A stretch of 11,681 nucleotides of DNA from CAYLZO01 sp964387775 (GCA_964387775.1 CAYLZO010000170.1:1-11681); one strand, 5' to 3'; shown: positions 4,607-11,681, counted from the first letter of the stretch. Numbers and translations are program-made. Notes: generated by a model from the letters alone, not told the origin.

Positions 4607-6304
4607 TACCAGCTCGCGGCGCAGGACCTTGCCCACGGTCGATTTCGGCAGGGACTCGCGGAACTCGACCGCGCCGGGCACCTTGAACTTGGCCAGGCGC
4701 TCGCGACAGAAGGCGATGATCTCGTCCTCGCCGGCCGGCGCGCCTTCTTTGAGCACGACGAAGGCCTTGACGCTCTCGCCCCGGTACTCGTCGGGCACGC
4801 CGACCACGGCGGCCTCGGCCACGGCCGGATGCTGGAAGAGCACCTCCTCCACGTCGCGGGGGTAGACGTTGAACCCGCCGCAGATGATCATGTCCTTCTT
4901 GCGGTCCACGATCTGAAAGTAGCCCTCCTTGTCCATGCGGGCGATGTCGCCCGTGTGCAGCCAGCGGCCGGGGCCGAGCTCGGGGTGCTCGCGCAGGACG
5001 TTGGCCGTCTCGGTGGGCTGCTGCCAGTAGCCCTTCATGACCTGCGGCCCCTGGATGACCAGCTCGCCGATCTCGCCCATGGGCAGGGGCCGCTCGCCGG
5101 TGTCGGCGTCGACGATGCGGGCGTCGGTGTCGGGCCAGGGGGTGCCGATGAAGCCGATCTTGTTGCGGTTCAGGGGGTTGACGTGGGTCGCCGGGCTGGT
5201 CTCGGTCAGGCCGTAGGCTTCGACCAGCTTGCTGCCGGTCAGGGCCTGGAAGCGCTCCTGGACCTCGCCGGGCAGCGGCGCCGCGCCGCTGAGGCAGACG
5301 CGGATCGAGCTCAGGTCGAATTCGCCCACCTGGGGGTGGTTGTTGACGGCCACGTACATCGTCGGCACGGCGGGGTAAAACGTGGCCCGGTGCTTGGCGA
5401 TGCTGCCCATGATGTGCAGCACGTCGCGCGGATCGGGGATGAGGACCATGGTCAGCGCCCCGGCCACGGCCATGTTCATGACCGACGTCAGGCCGTAGGA
5501 GTGAAAGAGGGGCAGGGCGCCGATGGTCACCTCCGCCGCCTCGCGGGAGTGGGACCAGGCCAGCCCGGCCACGGCGTTGGACACCAGGTTGCGGTGGGTG
5601 AGCTGGGCGCCTTTGGGCACGCCCGTCGTGCCGCCGGTGTAGAGCAGGCAGGCCGTGTCCTCCGGCCCGGCTTCGATGGGTGTGGGGACCGTCCCGGGCG
5701 GGCCGGAAACCAGAGATCGGAACCAGAAATCGGACTCGCTGGCGAGCTCGACCCGGTGCCCTTCTTTCTTCTCTTTGGCCAGCGTAAAGAGCAGGCGCAG
5801 CAGCGGCGGAAAATAGGTCTTGACGTTGGCCACGGCGACGTGCCGCAGCGGCGTCTGGTCCCGGATGCGCCGCACCTTTTCGTAGAAGGGGCTGAGCGCG
5901 GCGGCGACCTCGGCTCCGGCGTCGTTCACCTGGTGGGCGATCTCGTCGGCCGAGTAGAGAAAGTTGCAGGGCACGGCCACGCCCCCGGCGCGCAGCGTGC
6001 CGTAGAAGGCGATGACGAATTGGGGGCAGTTGGGCATCAGGATCGCCACGCGGTCGCCCTTGCGGATGCCGAGTTCCTGGAGCGAGGCGGCAAAGCGGTT
6101 CACCGTCGCGTCGAGCTGCTGGTAGGTGACGGCCCGGTCGAGGATGCGCGAGCCGACGCGCGCCCCGAAAATGATGGCCGGCTGGGAGGGGTGCGCCTCC
6201 GCCGCGTTGGCCAGCAGGCGGTCGAGGGGGACCGGCGGATAGTCGATGTTGGGGGGCACACCTTCGTCGTAATACTGGAGCCAGGGCTTGTTTTTCGTCT
6301 CCAT
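4604..6304 (-). CDS. fadD: Long-chain fatty-acid--CoA ligase (AMP-forming)
   Basis: This 566-residue acyl-activating enzyme makes acyl-AMP from a carboxylic acid and ATP and then transfers the acyl group to CoA, feeding beta-oxidation or lipid synthesis. The adenylate-forming core is complete: the P-loop YTGGTTGVPKG (222-232), PLFHSYGLTS (265-274), the gate/adenine region LSGAAPLPGEV (338-348) and YGLTETSPATH (364-374), TGD (451-453), the hinge DRKKDMIICGGFNVYP (467-482) and the catalytic lysine Lys559 in STVGKVLRREL. The length is normal for FadD. The ATG at 6304 has AGGAGG five bases upstream. The gene lies downstream of a terminator hairpin, so it is probably transcribed alone; a promoter is not obvious in the 125-bp leader. 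Chain-length preference cannot be read from the sequence. Confidence 0.93.
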   Translation of the reverse strand: METKNKPWLQYYDEGVPPNIDYPPVPLDRLLANAAEAHPSQPAIIFGARVGSRILDRAVTYQQLDATVNRFAASLQELGIRKGDRVAILMPNCPQFVIAFYGTLRAGGVAVPCNFLYSADEIAHQVNDAGAEVAAALSPFYEKVRRIRDQTPLRHVAVANVKTYFPPLLRLLFTLAKEKKEGHRVELASESDFWFRSLVSGPPGTVPTPIEAGPEDTACLLYTGGTTGVPKGAQLTHRNLVSNAVAGLAWSHSREAAEVTIGALPLFHSYGLTSVMNMAVAGALTMVLIPDPRDVLHIMGSIAKHRATFYPAVPTMYVAVNNHPQVGEFDLSSIRVCLSGAAPLPGEVQERFQALTGSKLVEAYGLTETSPATHVNPLNRNKIGFIGTPWPDTDARIVDADTGERPLPMGEIGELVIQGPQVMKGYWQQPTETANVLREHPELGPGRWLHTGDIARMDKEGYFQIVDRKKDMIICGGFNVYPRDVEEVLFQHPAVAEAAVVGVPDEYRGESVKAFVVLKEGAPAGEDEIIAFCRERLAKFKVPGAVEFRESLPKSTVGKVLRRELV

Positions 6305-6375
6305 TCTCTCCTCCTGCGGTTTGGAGCAGCGGATGCGACTGTCCTTCGCTCGCTGCAGTCACTCACAATGACGGA
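6305..6375. other. fadD leader region with repeat-like sequence
   Basis: On the minus strand this leader reads GTCATTGTGAGTGACTGCAG, then CGAGCGAAGGACAGTCGCAT. It resembles the dispersed 'GTCATTGCGAGCGAAG' family that I recall from other genomes. It contains a GACTG/CAGTC complementary pair. No convincing -10/-35 pair is visible. Confidence 0.35.
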
Positions 6376-6406
6376 AAGGCCCATTTCTCCGACAGAAACG
6401 GGCCTT
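6376..6406 (-). terminator. Hairpin terminator after the reductase/unknown-protein operon
   Basis: On the minus strand AAGGCCCGTTTCT pairs with AGAAATGGGCCTT around a GTCGG loop, 13 positions with one mismatch. It lies 23 bp after the stop at 6430. The stem is GC-rich at its base and followed by only a short TTTCC, so intrinsic termination is likely but not certain. Confidence 0.65.
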
Positions 6407-6429
6407 GATGGTCGCTGGCTGGTGGTCTT

Positions 6430-7812
6430 TCAGGTCGCCCCGAACCCGGTTCGCGGGTCGGTGCGCCGGATAATGTCGCTGACCGTCTGCTGGTTGAAGC
6501 CCTTGAAGCCCTCGCCGCGCTGGATGTTCTCCAGGTGGCTGCCGATGGCGCCCGTCTCGGCGAACTTGGCCCGCTGGCTCCCGTCGATGAGGCCCTCGGC
6601 CTGGAGGCGCTCCAGCCGGTCGGGGGCCACGTCCCAGCGCTCGCCTTTGGTGAAGGCCTGGCGCAGGTAGGAAAAGTCGCTGAAGGGCTTCATCAAGGTG
6701 ACACCCCAGGCTTCGAGTTGGGCCGCCGCCGCGTCAAAGTCGAAGCGGCTGGCCAGGTGGTGCAGCCCGGCGCCCAGCATCGACTCGCCGTGGAGCGCGC
6801 ACCAGAGCCCCACCGTGCCCAGTTCGTCGCGGGGGGCCAGGGGCGTGTGGGCAAAGTCACCCTCGACCTCGTGGGGCGAGAGGTCCACGTCGGCAAAGAC
6901 GGCGAAGCGGCAGGCCGGCTGCTCCATCACCTGGGCGCCCCAGCCCGCCTCGGCGCCGGCGTAAAAGCGCTCGCGGGGCCGAAAGCCGAGGGTCTCCAGG
7001 ATCTCGATGAGCTCGGGAAAGATGTGGCGCGAGCTGCGAAAGGTGTGGTGGTCGTGGTTGGCCCAGCCCAGCCCCAGGCTGTCCTGCCGGGCCTTTTGGA
7101 CCTGGCCGGCCCGGTTGCGCCGCTGCCAGTGGGCGCGCTCGGCGGCGAACGCAAGCCAGGCGGCGGTGTCGGTGCCCACGTCGCCGACCAGCGATTGGGC
7201 CAGCTCCAGCGTCCGGGCCATGCCCTGCTGCGCGTCGGCAAAGACGCGGGGGCGGGTGGCCCACTGCTCGAAGGCGCGCAGGTAGCGCTGGGGGTAGTCG
7301 GGCGGCATCTCGGTGGGCAGAAAGCCGCCGTGGCCCCGCCGCTCGACGACGAGGACCTGCCGGCCCTCGTGCTGCCAGGCCGTGGCCCGGCGGTAGGGGC
7401 CGACCAGCGAGCCCTCGATGGGCACGGCCAGGTGGTGGGTCATCAGGAAAAAGTGGATGTCCTCCACGCCGAGGGCGGCGGCCAGGGTCCGGCCCGGCTC
7501 GGCTCCGTTCCCTTCGCGCAGCACGATGCGGGGAAAGATGGCGCCCGGATGGTAATAGACCTCGTCGCCCGGCGCGGCCGGGACCTCTTCGCGCTCAAAG
7601 CCCAGGTCGGCCAATCGGCCCCGGGGCGCGTCGCCGCCGGCCAGGACCAGGTGGTCCAGCCAGTCGGCCAGGCGGCTGCCGGTGCGGGCCAGCAGGTCGT
7701 CGGCCAGTTGGCGGGCGGGTGGCACGGCGGCTACGAATTCGTCCACCTGCTCGTCGACGAATGCCTCGGCGTCGGGATGGCGCTGCCAGTCGAATTGGTC
7801 CTTGGGTTCCAT
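6430..7812 (-). CDS. Conserved protein of unknown function, possibly VOC-like metalloenzyme
   Basis: I cannot name this 460-residue soluble protein, though it resembles hypothetical proteins I recall from Planctomycetes and similar bacteria. It has striking histidine-rich motifs: HFFLMTHHL (120-128), ERRGHGGF (157-164), KARQDSLGLGWANHDHHTFR (240-259), FYAGAEAGWGAQVMEQP (283-299), ADVDLSPHEVEGDFAH (307-322), LWCALHGESMLGAGLHHLAS (336-355), MKPFSDFSYLRQAF (374-387) and GSHLENIQRGEGFKGFNQ (424-441). Two HH pairs, each followed by a helix and strand pattern, plus a late SHLE, suggest a tandem VOC/dioxygenase-type fold with a His/His/Glu metal site. That is inference. The ATG at 7812 lies 6 bp after the reductase stop. 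Its AAGGA ribosome site is inside the end of that gene, so the two are translationally linked. It ends before a terminator hairpin. Confidence 0.75.
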   Translation of the reverse strand: MEPKDQFDWQRHPDAEAFVDEQVDEFVAAVPPARQLADDLLARTGSRLADWLDHLVLAGGDAPRGRLADLGFEREEVPAAPGDEVYYHPGAIFPRIVLREGNGAEPGRTLAAALGVEDIHFFLMTHHLAVPIEGSLVGPYRRATAWQHEGRQVLVVERRGHGGFLPTEMPPDYPQRYLRAFEQWATRPRVFADAQQGMARTLELAQSLVGDVGTDTAAWLAFAAERAHWQRRNRAGQVQKARQDSLGLGWANHDHHTFRSSRHIFPELIEILETLGFRPRERFYAGAEAGWGAQVMEQPACRFAVFADVDLSPHEVEGDFAHTPLAPRDELGTVGLWCALHGESMLGAGLHHLASRFDFDAAAAQLEAWGVTLMKPFSDFSYLRQAFTKGERWDVAPDRLERLQAEGLIDGSQRAKFAETGAIGSHLENIQRGEGFKGFNQQTVSDIIRRTDPRTGFGAT

Positions 7813-7818
7813 ACTTTT

Positions 7819-8817
7819 TCAATCCTTGTCGCCCAGGTCGGTGCTGTGGCCGGGAAAGACGCGGGAGCTGGGGTCGAGGTAGTTCTTGGCATAGTTGACG
7901 GCGACGGCGGCCTCGGCCGTGGCCGTGGCGATGAGCTTGAGTTTGCCCTCGTAGGTCGTGATGTCGCCCACGGCATAGACGGCGGGCAGGTTGGTCTGCA
8001 TGGCGCCGTCGACGAGGATCGAGTTCTTGATGATCTCCAGGCCCCACTCCTTGATCGGCCCCAGGTTGGCCACAAAGCCCAGGCCCATGACCACGGCGTC
8101 GATGTCCAGCGTGGTTTCTTTACCGGTGCGATTGTGAAAGACCGTCGCCCCCTCGACGTGATCGTCGCCGTGGAGGGCCTCCAATTCGTGGAACAACAGC
8201 ACCTCGCTGGGCGACTCGAAGAGTTCGTTGACCGACTCTTCGTGGGCGCGGAAGCGGTCCCGGCGGTGGATGAGCGTCACCTGGTCGGCGATGGGCAGCA
8301 GGCTGAGCGCCCAATCGAGGGCCGTATCGCCGCCGCCCACGACCAGGACCCGCTGGCCCCGGAATTGCTCCAGGTCCTTGACGAAATAGTAGACGCCCTT
8401 GCCCCGCATCTGCTCGACGCTGGGGATGTCGAGGGTGCGGGGCACAAAGGCGCCCACGCCGGCAGCGAGGACGACGGTGCGCGACAGGTGGGTGTCGCCG
8501 GGTTCGGTCTGGAGTTCGATGATGTCGTCGTCGCGGTGGTGCAGTTCGACGACTTTCTCGTCGAGGCAGACGGCCGGGTCGTAGGCCATGGCCTGCTCCA
8601 CCTGGCGGTCGACGAACTCTTGGGCCAGCACCTTGGGAAAGCCGGGGATGTCGTAAATGTACTTGTCGGGATAGAGAGCGGCCAGTTGGCCGCCCAATTG
8701 GGGCAGGCTGTCGATGATCTTGGTCTTGGCCGACCGCAGCCCGGCGTAGAATGCGGCGAACAAGCCCGACGGCCCGCCGCCGATGATGGTAATGTCGTAA
8801 ACGTCGTTGCGCGTCAT
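7819..8817 (-). CDS. Ferredoxin--NADP reductase, thioredoxin-reductase-like (YumC type)
   Basis: This 332-residue FAD enzyme exchanges electrons between NADPH and ferredoxin or flavodoxin. The FAD site is TIIGGGPSGLFAAFYAG (residues 10-26). The NADPH site is VLVVGGGDTALDWALSL (157-173), with HRRDRFRAHEE (184-194) for the 2'-phosphate. The second FAD motif is VYAVGD, with ITTYEGKLKLIATATAEAAV following. The CxxC redox pair of true thioredoxin reductase is absent; the stretch before the NADPH motif reads GKGVYYFVKDLEQF, as in the FNR2/YumC group. The ATG at 8817 has AAAGGAG about 8 bases upstream, and a promoter lies at 8866-8894. It is the first gene of a two-gene operon with the unknown 460-residue protein, which may receive its electrons. 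Confidence 0.92.
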   Translation of the reverse strand: MTRNDVYDITIIGGGPSGLFAAFYAGLRSAKTKIIDSLPQLGGQLAALYPDKYIYDIPGFPKVLAQEFVDRQVEQAMAYDPAVCLDEKVVELHHRDDDIIELQTEPGDTHLSRTVVLAAGVGAFVPRTLDIPSVEQMRGKGVYYFVKDLEQFRGQRVLVVGGGDTALDWALSLLPIADQVTLIHRRDRFRAHEESVNELFESPSEVLLFHELEALHGDDHVEGATVFHNRTGKETTLDIDAVVMGLGFVANLGPIKEWGLEIIKNSILVDGAMQTNLPAVYAVGDITTYEGKLKLIATATAEAAVAVNYAKNYLDPSSRVFPGHSTDLGDKD

Positions 8818-8865
8818 GCAATCAACTCCTTTGGCTGTGTTCGGATATTCTGCGTGTGTGGAGGG

Positions 8866-8894
8866 ATTATACCACAGGCGGCGCGCGGGAGCAA
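8866..8894 (-). promoter_or_regulatory. Sigma70-type promoter for the ferredoxin-NADP reductase operon
   Basis: On the minus strand TTGCTC (8889-8894) and a perfect TATAAT (8866-8871) are separated by 17 bases. The -10 lies about 48 bp upstream of the ATG at 8817. The -35 matches the consensus at three of six positions. Confidence 0.75.
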
Positions 8895-8933
8895 AGCTCT
8901 TCCGGTCGTATAATCTGGAAGAAAAGAGTGTAG

Positions 8934-8984
8934 TACCTTTTCAACATGAAAATGACAGCTTGTCGAAATAGCCTTGAAAAGGTA
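8934..8984. repeat. Inverted repeat between the lipid-alcohol kinase and the reductase promoter
   Basis: The arms TACCTTTTCAA (8934-8944) and TTGAAAAGGTA (8974-8984) are perfect 11-bp complements and extend further with one mismatch. The 29-bp spacer holds a small GACA-GCT-TGTC hairpin (8954-8964). Downstream of the kinase-like gene it could help end that transcript, though no T-tract follows. It is AT-rich compared with its surroundings. Confidence 0.7.
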
Positions 8985-9024
8985 GTAGGATGAGGGTCTG
9001 CACTTTGACTGTGCGCCCGCGGGT

Positions 9025-9720
9025 TCACGTGTGGAGGGCGTTGAGGACGAGGGCCGCCGCGGCGGGCACCGTCAGGTTGTCGATGCCCCAGGGCGACAGG
9101 GCCTCGACCAGGGTGCAGACCACGGCCACGGCGCCGCTGTAGATGAGGGCCATCAGCCAGTTGACGGGCGTCTGGCCCAGCAGGAAAGGCATGAGGAACA
9201 CGGCCAAAAAGGTCGAAACCCAGCTCCAAAGGAGCATGGCCATCGAGCCCTCGACGGAACGGACCCGCCCGCCGACGGCGTAGGTGTAATGGCCGAAGCG
9301 GCGGCCGACGATGGCGGCCAGGGCGTCGCCCCACGTCATTGGCATCATGCTGGCCACGAGCAGCGTCGGCTGGTCCCAGAAGAAATAGACGAGGGCGCCG
9401 AAAGAGATGGGAAAGTAGATGGTCCCCAGGTTGCCCCGTTCGCCGGTCTCCATGGCCTGGAAGATGCCGCGCAGGTAAGAGATGGCGTTGATGACGACGA
9501 ACGTGGCCGGGGGGACGACGGCCAGGGGCCACGTCTCGAAGAGGAGAACCGTACCGACGACCCACATGCCGACGCCGACGTGGATGAACTTGCGGGTGAA
9601 CTCCTGGGACCGCCAGCCGGCCCGCTGGATCAGCTCGCCGAGGGCGATGATGGCAAAGACGTAGGCGTAGGACAGGAGCAGGGCGGTGTAATCGGCTTTC
9701 CAGACAAAATCGTCAAACAT
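9025..9720 (-). CDS. Dolichol/phytol kinase-like membrane protein (CDP-alcohol-dependent kinase family)
   Basis: This 231-residue integral membrane protein has about six to seven hydrophobic segments. Family marks are RKFIHVGVG (residues 43-51), MTWGDALAAIVGRRFGHYTY (128-147), RSVEGSMAML (154-163) and EALSPWGIDNLTVP (206-219). These match the dolichol kinase / phytol kinase / CTP-dependent polyprenol kinase family, which phosphorylates a long-chain lipid alcohol, usually with CTP, at the membrane. The actual alcohol (phytol, farnesol or geranylgeraniol, dolichol-like, or diacylglycerol) is not determined. The ATG at 9720 is 6 bp after the psuG stop, with GGAG overlapping that gene's end, so it is co-transcribed with psuG. 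The stop lies about 40 bp before the inverted repeat at 8934-8984. Confidence 0.85.
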   Translation of the reverse strand: MFDDFVWKADYTALLLSYAYVFAIIALGELIQRAGWRSQEFTRKFIHVGVGMWVVGTVLLFETWPLAVVPPATFVVINAISYLRGIFQAMETGERGNLGTIYFPISFGALVYFFWDQPTLLVASMMPMTWGDALAAIVGRRFGHYTYAVGGRVRSVEGSMAMLLWSWVSTFLAVFLMPFLLGQTPVNWLMALIYSGAVAVVCTLVEALSPWGIDNLTVPAAAALVLNALHT

Positions 9721-9726
9721 GGGTGA

Positions 9727-10674
9727 TTACTCCGCTTCCAGGAGTTGGCCCAGGGCGACGGCGATCTGGGCGGCGACGGCGGCGTTGTTCAGCAGCAAGG
9801 CGGCGTTGGCCTTGAGGCTGGCGCCCTCCGTCTGGCGGGCGATCCAGCGCAGCAGGAACGGGGTCGAGGCGCTGCCCTCGATGTCGCGGGCGCGGGCCTC
9901 GTCCAGGGCGGCGGCGATGGCGGCTTCCAGTTGACCGGCCGGGATCTCGGCGTCGGCCGGGACGGGCACGGTGACGAGGGTCCCGCCGGGCAGCCCGAGC
10001 CGGCGCTGGGCCAGGAGGATGGCTGCGGCTTCCTGGGGCGTCTTCACGGTCGCGTCTACCGGCAGGCCGCTCTTCCGGGCGTAAAACGCGGGGAATTCGC
10101 CGGTGCCATAGCCGATGATGGGCACGCCGGCCGTCTCCAGCCACTCGACGGTGGCCCGCAGGTCGAGGATCGCTTTGGCGCCGGAGCAGACGACGGCCAC
10201 CGGCGTCGAGGCCAGCGTGGGCAGGTCGTTGGAGACGTCGTAGGGCGGGTCACGGTGCACGCCGCCGATGCCGCCCGTGGCAAACACGGCGATGCCGGCC
10301 CAGGCGGCGACCGTGGCCGTGGCGGCGACGGTGGTGGCGCCATCCTCGCCCCGGGCGACGACGAGGGGCAGGTCGCGGCGGCTCACCTTGCGGATGCCGC
10401 CGCAACTTGCGGGCGCGGTGGCCAGGTGCTGCAACGCGTCGTCGCTCAGGCCGACGCACAGCCTGCCGTCGAGCACGGCGATGGTGGCCGGGACGGCGCC
10501 GTGCTGGCGGACGGCGGCCTCCATCTGGCGGGCCGTCTCCAGGTTGGTGGGGTAGGGCAGCCCGTGGGCGATGACGGTCGATTCGAGGGCGACGACGGGC
10601 CGCCCCTCCGCCTGCGCCTGCTGCACCTCGTTGCTCCGTTGCAGCAGATGGCCCTTGCCTCTTGCTTCTTGCAT
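9727..10674 (-). CDS. psuG: Pseudouridine-5'-phosphate glycosidase
   Basis: PsuG cleaves the C-C bond of pseudouridine 5'-phosphate to give uracil and ribose 5-phosphate, the second step of pseudouridine salvage. The 315-residue length matches the family (about 310). Visible marks are VVALESTVIAHGLPYP (27-42) with Glu31, the SCGGIRKVSRRDLP segment (90-103) with Lys96, VFATGGIGGVHR (130-141) with His140, DVSNDL (146-151) with Asp150, and VVCSGAKAILDLRATVEWLE (161-180) with Lys167. Lys167 is the equivalent of the lysine that forms the Schiff base with the ribose in the E. coli enzyme. The ATG at 10674 has AGGAGG four bases upstream. The frame stays open upstream through psuK, but that part is a shadow. 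Start codon and ribosome site lie in a repetitive GCAGGAGGCAGG-like stretch. It sits 83 bp downstream of psuK. Confidence 0.95.
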   Translation of the reverse strand: MQEARGKGHLLQRSNEVQQAQAEGRPVVALESTVIAHGLPYPTNLETARQMEAAVRQHGAVPATIAVLDGRLCVGLSDDALQHLATAPASCGGIRKVSRRDLPLVVARGEDGATTVAATATVAAWAGIAVFATGGIGGVHRDPPYDVSNDLPTLASTPVAVVCSGAKAILDLRATVEWLETAGVPIIGYGTGEFPAFYARKSGLPVDATVKTPQEAAAILLAQRRLGLPGGTLVTVPVPADAEIPAGQLEAAIAAALDEARARDIEGSASTPFLLRWIARQTEGASLKANAALLLNNAAVAAQIAVALGQLLEAE

Positions 10675-10688
10675 CCTGCCTCCTGCCT

Positions 10689-10710
10689 CTTTTCGAGTTG
10701 GCCCGAAAAG
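10689..10710. repeat. Small hairpin upstream of psuG
   Basis: CTTTTCG (10689-10695) and CGAAAAG (10704-10710) are perfect 7-bp complements with an 8-base loop. It lies 15 bp upstream of the psuG start on the minus strand, close to the ribosome site, so it might influence translation. No function is proven. Confidence 0.5.
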
Positions 10711-10746
10711 TGTACCACAAAGACACAAAAGCCACAAAGGGACACT
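10709..10746. repeat. Intergenic repeat between psuK and psuG
   Basis: AGTGT (10709-10713) and ACACT (10742-10746) bracket two direct copies of CCACAAAG (10715-10722 and 10732-10739), 17 bp apart. The low-complexity ACACAAA sequence is unlike the neighbouring genes and resembles a dispersed non-coding repeat. It lies 11 bp after the psuK stop. Confidence 0.55.
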
Positions 10747-10757
10747 AGGGAGGGGAG

Positions 10758-11681
10758 TCAGATGATCAACTGGTCGTAGAGCCGCTCCAGGCTCAGGGAG
10801 GGGCAGACGGTCTCGCGGCAGCCGAGGGTCAGCGCCGCCGCCGAGGTGCCCAGGCGCACGGCCTCGGCGATGGGCACGTCGTTGAGCAGGCCAAAGACGA
10901 CGGCCGCGGTCAGGGCGTCGCCGGCGCCGGTCAGGTCCACGACGTCGCACTCGATGGCGGGCACGTGGCCGCTCTCCTGCGACGTGGCGTAGACCAGGCC
11001 CGTGGCCCCCAGGGTGACGATGGCGATCTCGACGCCGGCGCCCACCAGCGTCTTGGCGGCGCGGAGGGCGCTCTCCCGGCCGGTGACCTGCACGCCGCAC
11101 AGGGCCTGGGCCTCGGCGGCGTTGGGCGCCACCAGCGTCAGGTCGGCCAGGTAGGGGGCCAGCCGGGGGGCCAGGCTGGCCGTGGTCGGGTCGGCGCAGA
11201 CGGGCAGGTCGTACTTGCGGGCCAGGTTAAAGATGGTGCGCAGGGTGGTGGGCGTGAGGTTGGCGTCGAGGATGACCATCTGGGCGTCGCGAAAGAGGGC
11301 GCGCCGGCGGTAGACGAACTGGGGCGTGATGAGCGCGTGGTTGATGCCCATGTCGTCGATGGACATGGCCATGTCGCCGGTCTCGTCGAGGACGGCCAGA
11401 TAGGCGGCGGTGCGGTGCTCGGCGTCGGCGGATACGAGGACGTGGCGGACGTCGATGCCGCAGGCGATGGCCTCGTGGAGGACGTGGTGGCCGGCGCTGT
11501 CGTCGCCCACGGCCGAGAGCAGGACGACGCGCTCGCCGAGGCGGGCCAAGTTCTCGGCGATGTTGCGGCCCACCCCGCCGACGCTGACGCGGATGGCGCC
11601 CGGCGTGGAGGTGCCGGTCTGGATGGCGCCGCCGGCGCGGCCCTTGGTGTCGATGCTGGCGGCGCCGATGGTTAGGAGGTG
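10758..11681 (-). CDS. psuK: PfkB-family carbohydrate kinase, probable pseudouridine kinase, 5'-partial
   Basis: This ribokinase-family enzyme most likely phosphorylates pseudouridine to pseudouridine 5'-phosphate, the substrate of the next gene. The 307 visible residues run from LLTIGAASIDTKGRAGGAI at the right edge. They include the PfkB N-terminal segment ISVGG-like RVSVGGVGRNIAENLARLGE, the NAAEAQALCG helix, the VTLGATGLVY strand and the signature DLTGAGDALTAAVVFG with the catalytic Asp in GAGD. The frame is open to the last base. The visible N-terminus already reaches the first beta strand, so only a few residues are probably missing unless a regulatory domain precedes it. The specificity call rests mainly on adjacency to psuG, because PfkB kinases act on many sugars and nucleosides. 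The TGA stop is at 10758-10760. Confidence 0.85.
   Translation of the reverse strand, partial: HLLTIGAASIDTKGRAGGAIQTGTSTPGAIRVSVGGVGRNIAENLARLGERVVLLSAVGDDSAGHHVLHEAIACGIDVRHVLVSADAEHRTAAYLAVLDETGDMAMSIDDMGINHALITPQFVYRRRALFRDAQMVILDANLTPTTLRTIFNLARKYDLPVCADPTTASLAPRLAPYLADLTLVAPNAAEAQALCGVQVTGRESALRAAKTLVGAGVEIAIVTLGATGLVYATSQESGHVPAIECDVVDLTGAGDALTAAVVFGLLNDVPIAEAVRLGTSAAALTLGCRETVCPSLSLERLYDQLII

Noticed and set aside
4527..6362. Minus-strand open frame of 611 codons overlapping fadD in another frame
   Set aside because: It is Arg/Pro/Ala-rich and its tail is translated from the heptamer repeat. The overlapping fadD frame explains the region fully.
4829..6670. Plus-strand open frame of 613 codons
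   Set aside because: It is antisense to the acyl-CoA synthetase, which has all its catalytic motifs. The antisense product has low complexity and no ribosome site was found.
7819..8817. Thioredoxin reductase
   Set aside because: The active-site CxxC is missing, and the sequence follows the ferredoxin-NADP reductase (YumC) pattern.
6535..8913. Plus-strand open frame of 792 codons
   Set aside because: It lies antisense to two well-supported minus-strand genes. Its translation is Gly/Val/Ala/Asp-rich with no motif. Such frames are common opposite GC-rich genes.
8909..8914. Plus-strand promoter from a perfect TATAAT
   Set aside because: There is no recognisable -35 at 16-18 bp and no plus-strand gene downstream. 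I kept it only as a low-interest remark.
10675..11100. N-terminal extension of PsuG into psuK
   Set aside because: It overlaps psuK in another frame. The remaining 315 residues already match PsuG length and start with a good ribosome site.

Overview
The window is GC-rich bacterial chromosome with ordinary metabolic genes packed almost entirely on the minus strand. Only a GTP cyclohydrolase fragment at the left edge reads rightward. I see no plasmid, phage, IS transposase, CRISPR array, tRNA or rRNA. The combination of a thioredoxin-reductase-like ferredoxin-NADP reductase, a conflict-type nuclease and a different short inverted or tandem repeat in nearly every intergenic gap suggests a Chloroflexota bacterium (Anaerolineae-like). 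This is inference from memory of such genomes, not proven here.

Layout, left to right. Positions 3-476 (+) hold the C-terminal part of folE, led by an in-frame 24-bp tandem repeat at the window edge. It converges on a VOC/glyoxalase-like protein (619-1029, -). Further right, all on the minus strand, come a homocysteine S-methyltransferase-type protein (1112-2035), a flavin reductase (2127-2603), a PD-(D/E)XK nuclease fused to an effector-associated-like domain and a helical tail (2814-3743), a DUF1295-like membrane protein (3873-4490) and a long-chain acyl-CoA synthetase (4604-6304). A conserved protein of unknown function (6430-7812) follows, tightly coupled behind a ferredoxin-NADP reductase (7819-8817) that has a clear sigma70-type promoter. 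Last are a dolichol/phytol-kinase-like membrane protein (9025-9720), psuG (9727-10674) and a psuK-like PfkB kinase that runs off the right edge (10758-11681).

Read in the direction of transcription there is a pseudouridine salvage pair: PsuK makes pseudouridine 5'-phosphate and PsuG splits it to uracil and ribose 5-phosphate. The lipid-alcohol kinase follows 6 bp later. A second two-gene operon (reductase plus unknown protein) ends at a hairpin terminator before fadD. The remaining genes are separated by repeats and may be independent units.

The most interesting items are: (1) the nuclease with conflict-system adaptor modules, a possible defence effector without an obvious partner here; (2) two fold-back arrays of 7-bp units at 2627-2695 and 4501-4606; (3) the recurring arrangement in which a repeat arm overlaps or supplies the stop codon of the upstream gene; (4) a repeat-like in-frame insertion inside the homocysteine methyltransferase gene; (5) the unknown 460-residue protein translationally linked to the reductase.
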